Shown: in pieces, positions 7,895 to 17,355 of the stretch
How positions within the stretch are numbered: the stretch's first letter is position 1
Layout: each line of letters opens with the position of its first letter
DNA from: Methylobacterium sp. UNC378MF
GTDB lineage: Bacteria > Pseudomonadota > Alphaproteobacteria > Rhizobiales > Beijerinckiaceae
NCBI RefSeq assembly: GCF_900103195.1
Contig: NZ_FMWU01000026.1
Coordinates: 18,103 to 82,102, forward strand
Length of the DNA stretch: 64,000 nucleotides
Direction: 5' to 3'
Notes under the pieces: generated by a model
Told to the model about the DNA's origin: nothing
Seen by the model: the letters and a program-made list of their open reading frames with translations, nothing else
The model's database searches: none
Position numbers and translations under genes: made by a program

Positions 7895-9493
7895 ATGGCG
7901 CACGATCAGGTGCGGGTCTCCCGCGCGCTCCTCTCGGTCTCGGACAAGACCGGCCTCGTCGACTTCGCCCGGGCGCTCCACGCCCGCGGCGTCGCGCTGG
8001 TCTCGACCGGAGGCACCCATCGCGCCCTGCAGGAGGCCGGCCTGCCGGTTACCGAAGTCGCCGATCTCACGGGCTTCCCGGAGATGATGGATGGCCGGGT
8101 CAAGACGCTGCATCCGGCTGTCCATGGCGGCTTGCTCGCCGTCCGTGACAACCCGGAGCATCAAGCCGCGCTCGCCGCCCACGGGATCGGCGCCATCGAC
8201 CTCCTGGTGGTCAACCTCTATCCGTTCGAGGCCACGATCGCGGCCGACCGGTCGGATGCCGACTGCATCGAGAACATCGATGTCGGCGGCCCGGCCATGA
8301 TCCGCGCGGCAGCCAAGAATCATGCGGATGTCGCCGTCGTCACGGACGTGTCGGACTATGCCGGCGTGCTGGCCGCGCTGGAGGCGCATGACGGGGCGCT
8401 CGGCGCCGATCTGCGCCGGAGCCTCGCGCAGAAGGCGTTCGCCCGCACCGCGGCCTACGATGCCGCCATCGCCAACTGGATGGCCGGTCGCTTCGGCGCG
8501 GATGAGCCCGCGCGGTTCCGCGCCTTCGGCGGCGCCCTGGGGCAGGGGCTCCGCTACGGCGAGAATCCCCATCAGGCGGCCGCCTTCTACCGCGCGCCCG
8601 GCAAGGTCCGGTCGGGCGTGGCCACCGCCCGTCAGCTCCAGGGCAAGGAGCTGTCCTACAACAATTTCAACGACACGGATGCCGCTTACGAATGCGTGGC
8701 CGAGTTCGACCCGGCGCGCACCGCGGCGGTGGCGATCATCAAGCATGCCAATCCCTGTGGCGTCTCGGAGGGGGGCACCCTGCTCGAAGCCTATGAGCGG
8801 GCACTGAGCTGCGATCCGACCTCGGCCTTCGGCGGCATCGTTGCCCTGAACCGCACCCTCGATGCCGAGGCGGCCCGCAGGATCGTCGAGATCTTCACAG
8901 AGGTGATCATCGCCCCCGATGCCACGCCGGAGGCGGCGGCCATCGTCGCCGGCAAGAAGAACCTGCGTCTCTTGCTGGCCGGCGGCCTGCCGGATCCGCG
9001 GGCGCCCGGCGAAACCGTGCGGACGCTCGCCGGAGGTCTGCTGGTCCAGAGCCGGGATGCGGCGGTCGTCGACGATATGCCGCTCACGGTGGTGACCAAG
9101 CGCGCGCCGAGCGAGGCAGAGCTGGCCGATCTCCGGTTCGCCTATCGTGTGGCCAAGCACGTAAAGTCGAATGCCATCGTGTACGCCAAGGCCGGCGCGA
9201 CGGTCGGGATCGGTGCGGGCCAGATGTCGCGCGTGGACTCTTCCCGCATCGCCGCCTGGAAGGCCGCCGAGGGCGCGAAGCGCCTCGGGCTCTCCGAAAG
9301 CCTGGCTGTCGGCTCCGTGGTGGCGTCGGACGCGTTCTTCCCATTCGCGGACGGGCTGATGGCGGCGGCCGAGGCCGGGGCAACAGCGGTCATTCAGCCC
9401 GGCGGCTCCATGCGCGATGCGGACGTCATCGCGGCAGCCGATGAGGCCGGTCTCGCCATGGTCCTGACCGGGCACCGTCACTTCCGGCATTGA
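7895..9493 (+). CDS. purH: Bifunctional AICAR formyltransferase / IMP cyclohydrolase
   Basis: Catalyses the last two steps of IMP synthesis: formyl transfer from 10-formyl-THF to AICAR, then ring closure; cytoplasmic. From ATG 7895 the protein has 532 residues, beginning MAHDQVRVSRALLSVSDKTG, the usual start of the MGS-like cyclohydrolase domain (about 1-150). The rest is the AICARFT domain with the KHANPCG motif. An in-frame GTG at 7853 would add 14 residues that homologues lack. With purB and purA further on, the window carries three purine genes. Confidence 0.96.
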   Translation: MAHDQVRVSRALLSVSDKTGLVDFARALHARGVALVSTGGTHRALQEAGLPVTEVADLTGFPEMMDGRVKTLHPAVHGGLLAVRDNPEHQAALAAHGIGAIDLLVVNLYPFEATIAADRSDADCIENIDVGGPAMIRAAAKNHADVAVVTDVSDYAGVLAALEAHDGALGADLRRSLAQKAFARTAAYDAAIANWMAGRFGADEPARFRAFGGALGQGLRYGENPHQAAAFYRAPGKVRSGVATARQLQGKELSYNNFNDTDAAYECVAEFDPARTAAVAIIKHANPCGVSEGGTLLEAYERALSCDPTSAFGGIVALNRTLDAEAARRIVEIFTEVIIAPDATPEAAAIVAGKKNLRLLLAGGLPDPRAPGETVRTLAGGLLVQSRDAAVVDDMPLTVVTKRAPSEAELADLRFAYRVAKHVKSNAIVYAKAGATVGIGAGQMSRVDSSRIAAWKAAEGAKRLGLSESLAVGSVVASDAFFPFADGLMAAAEAGATAVIQPGGSMRDADVIAAADEAGLAMVLTGHRHFRH

Positions 9494-9499
9494 TCCGGC

Positions 9500-9520
9500 C
9501 GAGCCAGGATCCCTGGCTCG
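9500..9520 (+). terminator. Hairpin downstream of purH
   Basis: CGAGCCAGG and CCTGGCTCG form a perfect 9-bp stem with a 3-base loop, seven bases after the purH stop. There is no T run, so it may be an mRNA 3' end stabiliser or a weak terminator. Confidence 0.5.
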
Positions 9521-9881
9521 CCATGACCGCGTCGCACATCCGTGCGGCGCGATTGCCGGAGCGCGGCTTCGTGTCGACCCGCTCCGTTAACGATCCGCAA
9601 AGATCGGAGTGCCCCGATCGATCTTTCTGCCTGATGCGCTGCCCAGTCCAGCATTGCCATGCGCAAGCATGGTCCGGTCCGAAGCTCGGCAATAAATTTC
9701 TGTCGTCGCCGAATGCTGTGTTTTGAGCATTATTGCAGATATGATATTCCCGTCTTCGCAAATATGAGCGGCATCTACCGCGCGGGTTGAAATTCTCTCG
9801 GCCGCGCGCCATCATGACGCGGATATGCGCCGGAAGCTCGTGTGAAGGACTTCCTGGAACAAATCCGGGTCGGGTGACGAG
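9521..9881. other. Intergenic, AT-richer, one hairpin, no gene seen
   Basis: Composition drops visibly in GC from about 9690. I see one perfect stem-loop, CCATGC-GCAA-GCATGG, at 9657-9672. Short open frames here have no family resemblance and were not called. A small RNA or the promoter of the gene at 9882 could lie here, but nothing in the sequence proves it. Confidence 0.4.
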
Positions 9882-10121
9882 ATGGTGGTCGCAGCGCTGT
9901 TGTTTTTCTTGGGATGGCTGATCGGCCGGTCCTTTTCGGTGATCGTCATCACAGTGACCTCATCTGTCGTCATGTTTGCCGCGATGACGATCTTCATGTC
10001 CGTATATGGCCTCGATCTGCTGCATATGCTGATTATGCTGGGATACTTGACCGCGCATCAGGCCGGATATCTGCTCGGCGCCTACCTCCACGGCTATCCA
10101 GAGAGTGACCGGGGACGCTGA
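9882..10121 (+). CDS. Small membrane protein, 79 residues
   Basis: Predicted product is almost entirely hydrophobic: one long helix at about 3-40 (FFLGWLIGRSF onward) and a second at about 46-70 (LLHMLIMLGYLTAHQ), then a short polar tail. Size and layout recall small two-helix proteins annotated as exopolysaccharide production repressors (SyrA/ExoX type) in rhizobia and relatives, but identity is not established. The start is ATG 9882. The gene lies in AT-richer DNA than its neighbours and is convergent with the 46-residue frame ending at 10128. Confidence 0.5.
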   Translation: MVVAALLFFLGWLIGRSFSVIVITVTSSVVMFAAMTIFMSVYGLDLLHMLIMLGYLTAHQAGYLLGAYLHGYPESDRGR

Positions 10122-10127
10122 TCGGCT

Positions 10128-10268
10128 TCACCACCACCAAACCAACCGGCCGGCAACCGTGTTAATCACGGGCCACATCCCCAGCGCTACGAGCGACCAG
10201 ATAATTACAAGTAGAAGTGGTGGCTTCGTGCCGGGCCGGCGGCGCAGATGTGCCAAGACGTCGTTCAC
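10128..10268 (-). CDS. 46-residue Trp-rich membrane protein, copy 1
   Basis: GTG 10268 to TGA 10128 encodes a 46-residue protein: a basic N terminus (HLRRRPGTKPP), one hydrophobic helix (about 18-40) and the C terminus GRLVWWW. It aligns without gaps over its full length to the 46-residue protein at 62400-62540: shared KP at 15-16, LV at 20-21, W32, VI at 34-35, V38, GR at 40-41, W44 and W46. Finding two full-length homologues is the main reason to call such a short gene. The ribosome-binding site is weak. Function unknown. Confidence 0.6.
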   Translation of the reverse strand: MNDVLAHLRRRPGTKPPLLLVIIWSLVALGMWPVINTVAGRLVWWW

Positions 10269-10724
10269 GTTCGAGTTCCCAGTGGGGCCGGGAGGAGGGA
10301 GGCTTAATACGGAGTTCTACCGCTTAGGGTTCCGCCCACCCGATTGTCGTCAGGTTAAAGTTTGTACAGGTTCATTGGATCGGTGCGTCCATTTGTAGTT
10401 CTGCATCGGGACTGTAATATACTCGAAGTTGTAATAAATCACCGCTTACAACACCATTCGACCGGAACAAGACAACCAGAGTAACGGCGCGTTCTGATAG
10501 GGCGGCGTTTCGGCTTGATGTCGATACTTTCCACCTCTGTATAGGGTCCTGCGAAATGCAATCCGTGACGAACCGCACGGACCGCTATTTCGCTGCGGCG
10601 TTGCAGGCTCGACACAAGCGGCCGGGTTGTCGCTGTGCGACGCGCGTGATCGCGTCTCGTTCAGGGGCACATTCCGGGTGCCCGGTGGCGCGCAAGGGCG
10701 CGCGTCGGCAATCCAGACAGAAAC
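10269..10724. other. Intergenic, AT-richer, no gene seen
   Basis: About 450 bp of lower-GC DNA between the 46-residue gene and the MHS transporter terminator. Open frames on both strands are short, lack plausible ribosome-binding sites and translate to arginine- or serine-rich nonsense. I see no tRNA or clear repeat. Confidence 0.4.
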
Positions 10725-10750
10725 GCCCAGGCAGCGTGGGCTGCCTGGGC
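10725..10750 (-). terminator. Terminator of MHS transporter gene
   Basis: A perfect 11-bp stem (GCCCAGGCAGC pairing with GCTGCCTGGGC) with a 4-base loop, read on the minus strand and followed by GTTTCTG. It lies 39 bp beyond the stop at 10789. Confidence 0.75.
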
Positions 10751-10788
10751 GCCGATGGTACGGGTTCAGTCCGAGCGGCTTGGGCCGG

Positions 10789-12471
10789 TCAGGTATCCGC
10801 GAAGATGTCGCGATCCTTGGTCTCCGGTACGAACAGCACGCCGATGATCACCGTCGCGACGGCGATGACGATCGGGTACCAGAGGCCGAAATAGATGTCG
10901 CCGGTCTGCGCCACCATGGCGAAAGCGGTGGCCGGTAGCAGGCCGCCGAACCACCCGTTGCCGATATGGTAGGGCAGCGACATCGAAGTGTAGCGGATCC
11001 GGGTTGGGAACAGCTCCACCAACATGGCGGCGATCGGGCCGTAAACCATCGTGACGAAGAGCACGAGGATGAACAAGAGGCCGATCACCTGCGCGACCTG
11101 CGGTCGGAAGATGTCGAACGGGTTCGACATCTTGACGATCTCGGGGTCGCCGGCCTTCGGGTAGCCCGCGGCTTGGAGCGCGGTGGTCGTGGCCTTGTTG
11201 GCCTCGACGTTGCCGCCCTGCGGGTACGGGATCTCGGTGTCGTTCACCCGGATCGTCGTAGGCTGACCGGCCGCGCCGGGGACGGTCGTGTAGCGCACCG
11301 ACGACTTCGACAGGAAGTCGCGGGCGAGGTCGCAGGGGGCGGCGAACACCCGGGTTCCGACCGGGTTGAACAGCGTCCCGCAGGCGGCCGGATCGGCCGT
11401 CACCGTCACCTTCACGTTCTCGATTGCCGCCTCGAGCTTCGGATTGGCGGTCGAGGTGATCCCCTTGAAGATCGGGAAGAATGTCGCCGCCGCGATCGCG
11501 CAGCCCGCAAGGATGATGACCTTGCGGCCGATCTTGTCGGACAGCCAGCCAAAGACCACGAAGAAGCCGGTGCCCAGGAGCAGCGACCAAGCGATCAGCA
11601 GGTTGGCGGTATAGCCATCGACCTTGAGGATCGATTGCAGGAAGAACAGCGCGTAGAACTGGCCCGTGTACCAGACCACGCCCTGACCGGCGACGAGGCC
11701 GAACAGCGCGATGACTGCGAACTTCGCGTTCCGCCACTCGCCGAAGGCCTCCGTGAGCGGCGCCTTGGACGTCTTGCCCTCGTCCTTCATCTTCTTGAAG
11801 GCCGGGGATTCGGAGAGCTGGAGGCGGATCCAGACCGAGATGCCGAGGAGCAGCACCGAAACCAGGAACGGGATGCGCCAACCCCACTCGGCGAAGGCAG
11901 CCTCGCCGGTGAAGGTCCGGGTCGCGAGGATCACGAGGAGCGACAGGAACAGGCCCAGCGTCGCGGTGGTCTGGATCCAGCTCGTGTAGAAGCCGCGCCG
12001 GCCGTTGGGGGCGTGCTCGGCCACGTAGGTCGCTGCGCCGCCGTACTCGCCGCCGAGGGCAAGGCCCTGGGCGAGGCGCAGGACGATCAGGATGATCGGC
12101 GCCGCGATGCCGATGGTGGCCGCGTTGGGCAGGATGCCGACGATGAAGGTCGACAGGCCCATGATCAGAATCGTGACCAGGAAGGTGTATTTGCGCCCGA
12201 CGAGGTCACCGATGCGGCCGAACACCAAGGCGCCGAATGGACGGACGATGAAGCCGGCCGCGAAGGCGAGCAACGCGAAGATGTCGCGCGTGGCCGGCGG
12301 GTAAGCCGAGAAGAACTGCGCGCCGATGATCGCCGCCAGTGAACCGTAGAGATAAAAGTCGTACCACTCGAACACTGTGCCGAGCGAGGACGCGAAGATC
12401 ACCCGCTTCTCGGCCGACGTCATCGGCCTCGCGGCGTCTCCGGCCCGCGGGATCGCGGTTGCCACAGCCAT
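10789..12471 (-). CDS. MHS-family MFS transporter
   Basis: Inner-membrane metabolite:proton symporter of 560 residues, in the ProP/ShiA/PcaK group. The start, with FEWYDFYLYGSLA at about 33-45, is diagnostic for this group, and the GRIGDLVGRK (about 105) and WLSDKIGRK (about 305) loops are the duplicated MFS motif. Between helices 9 and 10 there is an insertion of about 110 residues, predicted periplasmic, with two cysteines (ACGTLF and APCDLA). The substrate is probably a carboxylate or osmolyte. It sits downstream of actP with a hairpin between, so it may be a separate unit linked to organic acid uptake. Confidence 0.86.
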   Translation of the reverse strand: MAVATAIPRAGDAARPMTSAEKRVIFASSLGTVFEWYDFYLYGSLAAIIGAQFFSAYPPATRDIFALLAFAAGFIVRPFGALVFGRIGDLVGRKYTFLVTILIMGLSTFIVGILPNAATIGIAAPIILIVLRLAQGLALGGEYGGAATYVAEHAPNGRRGFYTSWIQTTATLGLFLSLLVILATRTFTGEAAFAEWGWRIPFLVSVLLLGISVWIRLQLSESPAFKKMKDEGKTSKAPLTEAFGEWRNAKFAVIALFGLVAGQGVVWYTGQFYALFFLQSILKVDGYTANLLIAWSLLLGTGFFVVFGWLSDKIGRKVIILAGCAIAAATFFPIFKGITSTANPKLEAAIENVKVTVTADPAACGTLFNPVGTRVFAAPCDLARDFLSKSSVRYTTVPGAAGQPTTIRVNDTEIPYPQGGNVEANKATTTALQAAGYPKAGDPEIVKMSNPFDIFRPQVAQVIGLLFILVLFVTMVYGPIAAMLVELFPTRIRYTSMSLPYHIGNGWFGGLLPATAFAMVAQTGDIYFGLWYPIVIAVATVIIGVLFVPETKDRDIFADT

Positions 12472-12665
12472 GAAACAGGTCCTCCCAGACGCTTATGGGC
12501 GGCCCGACAGCGGGATCGCCCCTTCACCAGCCCGTTCCCCGGGCGGCTCTGCGCGATGCGCAGATCACCTATGCGTTATCGCAAGGGCGCGGGCGGTCAA
12601 CCGGTAAAGCGATTGTGAAGAGCCTCATCAACACGGGCGCATACTGACTTGTCACCGGAACGACA

Positions 12666-12691
12666 GAGGGCGCGGCTCTCGCCGCGCCCTC
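12666..12691 (-). terminator. Terminator of the acs-actP operon
   Basis: GAGGGCGCGGC and GCCGCGCCCTC form a perfect 11-bp stem with loop TCTC, 27 bp past the actP stop on the minus strand. Confidence 0.7.
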
Positions 12692-12718
12692 CGCCGGTCC
12701 GGTGTTTCGGTGTTGGGA

Positions 12719-14401
12719 TCAGTGCGCGTGCGCGCCCGCTGCCCCGATCCCGGTTTCCGAGCGCACATATTGCGCCTCGAAGGCCGCCCGCTCGCGCTGG
12801 GCCCTGCGGGACTTGTCCATCGTGGACACGACCCAGATCGTCGCGAAGGCCAGCGGCATCGAGAACAGCGCCGGATTGTCGTAGGGGAAAAGCGGCGCCG
12901 GGTTGCCCAGCGTCGACACCCAGACGGCCTTCGACAGCACCACCATGATGACCGCCGCCAGAAGTCCGACGAGGCCGCCGGCCAGCGCACCCCAGGTTGT
13001 GGTACCGCGCCACAGGATCGACATGGCGAGGACCGGGAAGTTGCAGCTCGCCGCCACCGCAAAGGCGAGGCCCACCATGAAGGCGACGTTCTGGTTCTCG
13101 AACACGTAGCCGAGATAGATCGCCACGATGCCGATCACCACCGCCGAGAGCTTCGACAGGTTGACCTCATGCTTCTCGGTGGTGCGCCCACGGGCGATGA
13201 CCTGGGCGTAGAGGTCGTGGCTGATGGCCGAGGCGCCCGCGAGCGTCAGGCCGGCCACCACTGCCAGGATCGTGGCGAAGGCCACGGCGGAGATGAACCC
13301 GAGGAAGTACGGGCCGCCCACCGCATTGGCGAGGTTCACCGCCACCATGTTGGTGCCGCCGATCATGTCCTTCAGCTTGTCGAAGGTGCCGGCCGCGCCG
13401 AGCTTGAAGTAGCTCGGATCCGACATCAGCAGGGCGATGCCGCCGAAGCCGATGATGAAGGTCAGGATGTAGAAGTAGCCGATCAGGCCGGTGGCGTAGA
13501 ACACCGACTTGCGCGCAGCCTGCGCATCCGAGACCGTGAAGAACCGCATCAGGATGTGCGGCAGGCCGGCGGTGCCGAACATCAGGCCGACGCCGAGCGA
13601 GATCGCTTCCACCGGGTTCGAGACGAGGCCGCCCGGAGCCATGATGGCGTCGCCCTTCGGATGGACCTGCACGGCGTTGGCGAACAAAGCCTCCGGGTTG
13701 AAGCCGTACTTCAGCAGCACCGCGCCGGCCATGAAGGTCGCGCCGCCCAAGAGCAGGCAGGCCTTGATCACCTGCACCCAGGTGGTCGCCTTCATGCCGC
13801 CGAAGGCGACGTAGACGATCATCAGGACGCCGACGATGATCACCGCGTAGAGGTAGGGCAGTCCGAACAGGAGCTGGATCAGCTTCCCCGCGCCGACCAT
13901 CTGGGCGATCAGGTAGAAGGCCACCACCACCAGGGTGCCCACCGCCGAGATGATGCGGATCGCGGTCTGGTCGAGGCGGAAGCTCGCCACGTCGGCGAAG
14001 GTGAACTTGCCGAGGTTGCGCAGGCGCTCGGCGATCAGGAACAGCACGATCGGCCAGCCGACCAGGAAGCCCGTCGAGTAGATCAAGCCGTCGAAGCCGG
14101 AGGTGTAGACGAGTCCCGAGATACCGAGGAACGAGGCCGCCGACATGTAGTCGCCGGCGATCGCCAGCGCGTTCGTTCCGGCCGAGATGCCGCCGCCCGC
14201 CGCGTAGAAGTCGGCGGCCGACTTGGTGCCCTTGGCCGCCTTGTAGGTGATGCCCAGCGTCAGCAGCACGAAGAACAGGAACATCAGGATGGCCGGCCAG
14301 TTCGTGGCCGATTGCTGCACGGCGCCGAGATCCGGGCCGGCGGCGTAGGCCGCGCCCGCCGCAATCGTGGCGAGCGTCAGACCGAGGAGGAGGCGGTTCA
14401 T
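12719..14401 (-). CDS. actP: Cation/acetate symporter
   Basis: Sodium:solute symporter family (SSS) permease that brings acetate and related short acids into the cell; inner membrane. 560 residues with a cleavable-looking N-terminal segment ending at about 21 and at least 12 further hydrophobic helices, which is normal for ActP. The AADFYAAGGGISAGTNALAIAGD region is typical. Its ATG overlaps the stop of the DUF485 gene by four bases (ATGA), so the two are translationally coupled. Together with acs upstream it forms the standard acetate uptake and activation operon. Confidence 0.93.
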   Translation of the reverse strand: MNRLLLGLTLATIAAGAAYAAGPDLGAVQQSATNWPAILMFLFFVLLTLGITYKAAKGTKSAADFYAAGGGISAGTNALAIAGDYMSAASFLGISGLVYTSGFDGLIYSTGFLVGWPIVLFLIAERLRNLGKFTFADVASFRLDQTAIRIISAVGTLVVVAFYLIAQMVGAGKLIQLLFGLPYLYAVIIVGVLMIVYVAFGGMKATTWVQVIKACLLLGGATFMAGAVLLKYGFNPEALFANAVQVHPKGDAIMAPGGLVSNPVEAISLGVGLMFGTAGLPHILMRFFTVSDAQAARKSVFYATGLIGYFYILTFIIGFGGIALLMSDPSYFKLGAAGTFDKLKDMIGGTNMVAVNLANAVGGPYFLGFISAVAFATILAVVAGLTLAGASAISHDLYAQVIARGRTTEKHEVNLSKLSAVVIGIVAIYLGYVFENQNVAFMVGLAFAVAASCNFPVLAMSILWRGTTTWGALAGGLVGLLAAVIMVVLSKAVWVSTLGNPAPLFPYDNPALFSMPLAFATIWVVSTMDKSRRAQRERAAFEAQYVRSETGIGAAGAHAH

Positions 14402-14769
14402 CGGGCGACGCTCCGCTTGAGGGCGTCGCTCAGCGCGTCGAAGCGCGTGTTGGCGCGGGCCACATAGATGCCGGTGAGCGCGAAGGCGAACAGGATCACG
14501 AACACGCCCGCGAACAGCCCCAGGGAGGCGGTGCCGCCAACCTTCACGGCAAGCAGCGACTTGTCGAAGGCGATGAGGCCGATGAAGCCGAAATAGACGA
14601 CGAGCATCAGGATCGTCAGGATCCAGGCGAACCGGGTGCGCTCGCCGACGAGATGCTGGAATTCGGGGGTCCGGACAATCCGCTCGACCTGCGGATCGAC
14701 GTCCGTTCCGGGTGGGCGTGTTCCCGGGGGCGCCGTGCGCCCTCGAAGGCCGACTGTCGTGCCGCTCAT
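14398..14769 (-). CDS. DUF485 membrane protein (YjcH-like)
   Basis: 123 residues with two transmembrane helices (about 48-70 and 82-105), preceded by RTPEFQHLVGERTRFAW, the DUF485 signature. ATG 14769 has a GGAGG ribosome-binding site; the frame is open for 47 more codons upstream without one. DUF485 proteins are encoded between acs and actP in many proteobacteria and are thought to accompany the symporter; their biochemical role is not known. Confidence 0.92.
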   Translation of the reverse strand: MSGTTVGLRGRTAPPGTRPPGTDVDPQVERIVRTPEFQHLVGERTRFAWILTILMLVVYFGFIGLIAFDKSLLAVKVGGTASLGLFAGVFVILFAFALTGIYVARANTRFDALSDALKRSVAR

Positions 14770-14906
14770 GGCTGTTCCTCCCGCGAGGGCATGCTCTCGG
14801 CCCCCCGGTTCGTCGCGTTGAAATTCGTGGTTCTTGTTGGAGGCGGGCGCCCCCCTTGGTGCCCGCCCCGGTCCGGACCTGCGCCGCCGCGGCGGCGCAG
14901 GTGCGA

Positions 14907-16853
14907 TCACGGTCGGTTCTGCCGGTTTTCGATCAGGTCGTCGACCACGGCCGGCTCGGCCAGCGTCGAGGTGTCACCGAGCGATCCGAAATCGTCCTCG
15001 GCGATCTTACGCAGGATCCGGCGCATGATCTTGCCCGAACGGGTCTTGGGCAGGCCCGGGGCGAACTGGATCAGGTCGGGGGAGGCGATCGGCCCGATAT
15101 CCTTGCGAACCCAGGTCACGAGCTCCTTGCGCAGGGCGTCGTCGCCCTCCTCGCCGTCGTTGAGGGTGACGTAGGCGTAGATGCCCTGGCCCTTCACGTT
15201 GTGCGGGTAGCCCACCACCGCCGCCTCGGCGACCTTCGGGTGCGCGACCAGCGACGACTCGACCTCGGCGGTGCCCATGCGGTGGCCCGAGACGTTGATG
15301 ACGTCGTCGACCCGGCCGGTGATCCAGTAATAGCCGTCGGCATCACGCCGGGCGCCGTCGCCGGTGAAGTACTTGCCCGGATAGGTCGAGAAGTAGGTCT
15401 GCTCGAAGCGCTCGTGATCGCCGTAGACCGTGCGCATCTGGCCCGGCCAGGAATCCGCGATGCACAGGTTGCCTTCGCAGGGGCCTTGCAGGACCTTGCC
15501 CTCGGCGTCGACCATCTCGGGCTTCACGCCGAAGAACGGCCGGGTCGCCGAGCCGGGCTTGAGCGCGGTCGCGCCCGGCAGCGGGGTGATCAGGATGCCG
15601 CCGGTTTCGGTCTGCCACCACGTGTCGACGATCGAGCAGCGCTGATCGCCGACCACGTTGTAGTACCACTCCCAGGCTTCCGGATTGATCGGCTCGCCGA
15701 CCGAGCCCAGTACGCGCAGCGAAGCCCGCGAAGTCTTCTTCACCGGGCCTTCGCCGCCGCCCATCAGGGAGCGGATGGCAGTCGGCGCCGTGTAGAAGAT
15801 GTTGACCTTGTGCTTGTCGACCACCTCCCAGAAGCGGGAGGTCGACGGGTAGGTCGGGATGCCCTCGAACATCAGCGTCGTGGCGCCGTTCGCGAGCGGC
15901 CCGTACACGATGTAGCTGTGGCCGGTGACCCAGCCGACATCGGCCGTGCACCAGTACACGTCGCCCTCGCGGTAATCGAAGACGTACTCGTGCGTCATCG
16001 ACGCGTAGACGAGGTAGCCGCCCGTGGTGTGTACCACGCCTTTCGGCTGACCGGTCGATCCCGAGGTGTAGAGGATGAAGAGCGGGTGCTCGGCCTCCAC
16101 CGCCACGGCAGGGCACTCGTCGGTCACCTGCTCGGCGGCCTCGTCGTAGTAGACGTCGCGGCCCGCCTCCATGGCGACGCTGCCGCCCGTGCGGCGCACG
16201 ACGATCACGTGGTCGACGAGATCGGCGTCGAGCCTCTTGATCGCCTCGTCGACATTGGCCTTCAGCGGCACCTTGCGGCCACCGCGCAGGCCCTCGTCGG
16301 CGGTGATCACGACCTTCGAGCCGCAGCCCTGAATGCGGGAGGCGAGCGAGTCGGGCGAGAAACCGCCGAACACGATGGCGTGGATCGCCCCGAGCCGCGC
16401 GCAGGCGAGCATCGCGTAGGCGGCCTCCGGAATCATGGGCATGTAGAGCGTGACCCGATCGCCTTTGCCGACGCCCCGGTTGCGCAGGACGTTGGCCATC
16501 CGGCAGACCTGCGCGTGCAGCTCCCGGTAGCTGATAAGCTTGGACTCGGCGGGGTTGTCGCCCTCCCAGATGATCGCGGTCTGATCGCCGCGGGTCTCCA
16601 GATGGCGGTCGATGCAGTTATGAGCAACGTTGGTCGTGCCGTCCTCGAACCACTTGATCGAGACCTTCCCGGGCTCGAAGCTCGTGTTCTTCACCTTGGA
16701 GAACGGCTTCATCCAGTCGATGCGCTTGCCGTGCTCGGCCCAGAACGCTGTGGGATCGGCGACCGAAGCCGCGTACATCTCCCGGTACTTGGCATCGTCG
16801 ACATGCGCGCCCTCGCGCCACGCGGACTGAACCTCAATCAGCTTGCCTTCCAT
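14907..16853 (-). CDS. acs: Acetyl-CoA synthetase
   Basis: AMP-forming acetate:CoA ligase; activates acetate to acetyl-CoA in the cytoplasm. From ATG 16853 it has 648 residues, close to the 652 of the E. coli enzyme. Visible motifs include YTSGSTGQPKG (P-loop-like A3 motif), WWQTETGG, and the C-terminal PKTRSGKIMRR whose lysine is the known target of acetylation control in Acs. A TTG 22 codons upstream is less likely. First gene of the operon with DUF485 and actP; 137 bp separate it from the next gene. Confidence 0.96.
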   Translation of the reverse strand: MEGKLIEVQSAWREGAHVDDAKYREMYAASVADPTAFWAEHGKRIDWMKPFSKVKNTSFEPGKVSIKWFEDGTTNVAHNCIDRHLETRGDQTAIIWEGDNPAESKLISYRELHAQVCRMANVLRNRGVGKGDRVTLYMPMIPEAAYAMLACARLGAIHAIVFGGFSPDSLASRIQGCGSKVVITADEGLRGGRKVPLKANVDEAIKRLDADLVDHVIVVRRTGGSVAMEAGRDVYYDEAAEQVTDECPAVAVEAEHPLFILYTSGSTGQPKGVVHTTGGYLVYASMTHEYVFDYREGDVYWCTADVGWVTGHSYIVYGPLANGATTLMFEGIPTYPSTSRFWEVVDKHKVNIFYTAPTAIRSLMGGGEGPVKKTSRASLRVLGSVGEPINPEAWEWYYNVVGDQRCSIVDTWWQTETGGILITPLPGATALKPGSATRPFFGVKPEMVDAEGKVLQGPCEGNLCIADSWPGQMRTVYGDHERFEQTYFSTYPGKYFTGDGARRDADGYYWITGRVDDVINVSGHRMGTAEVESSLVAHPKVAEAAVVGYPHNVKGQGIYAYVTLNDGEEGDDALRKELVTWVRKDIGPIASPDLIQFAPGLPKTRSGKIMRRILRKIAEDDFGSLGDTSTLAEPAVVDDLIENRQNRP

Positions 16854-17355
16854 GGCGTTCCATCCCTGTTTTGGTGCCCGATCGTATCGCGGTCTCCGCC
16901 GCGCAGCCAGGACTTCCAAAGTAACGTAGCCGACAATCTACGATGACGATATCATCGCAGTTTTGCGCGGGCCTGTGCAGCTCAATTCCCATGAATAGAT
17001 TGGGCGCAATGTAAGAGCTGATTGAGGCTTCGATGCTGCGCTGTCAAGCGCGGCTGGCCGCGCGACCTGTCACCCGCAGCCCTCTGTTTCCGCCTCCTGC
17101 GACTATCGCCGACCCCGGGGCGCGCACCCCGGCCGGGCCGGCTGAGCGTTGCGCACCGGGCACGGTTATCGGCCGCTCCGAAATCTGTCCGAAGCCTGTT
17201 CCGTGTCGGCACATCGCGGCCAGTTCGCCTTGTCCTCTCGGGCGCGCCTGCGGCGCCCCGGAACGACGGAGCGGCTCACCGGGTGCATCGATCGCCGACG
17301 CTTTGTCCGATGCGTCAGGCCAGAGGCGGCACGCGGCCGTGAACGGTCGGGAGCC
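16854..17355. other. Intergenic between acs and PAS kinase, with a REP-like hairpin
   Basis: About 500 bp without a credible gene. It must hold the acs promoter (near 16860-16960, AT-richer) and the 3' end of the kinase gene. At 17240-17258 GGGCGC and GCGCCC form a hairpin inside a CGCCTGCGGCG context, the kind of short palindrome scattered through Methylobacterium intergenic DNA. Another GC-rich stem lies near 17112-17135. Confidence 0.4.

Noticed and set aside
9490..9726. Short frame of 78 codons after purH
   Set aside because: Starts inside the purH stop region, contains the purH 3' hairpin and has no plausible ribosome-binding site or family.
14712..16946. A 744-codon plus-strand open frame over acs
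   Set aside because: Complement of acs, whose motifs are complete on the minus strand.
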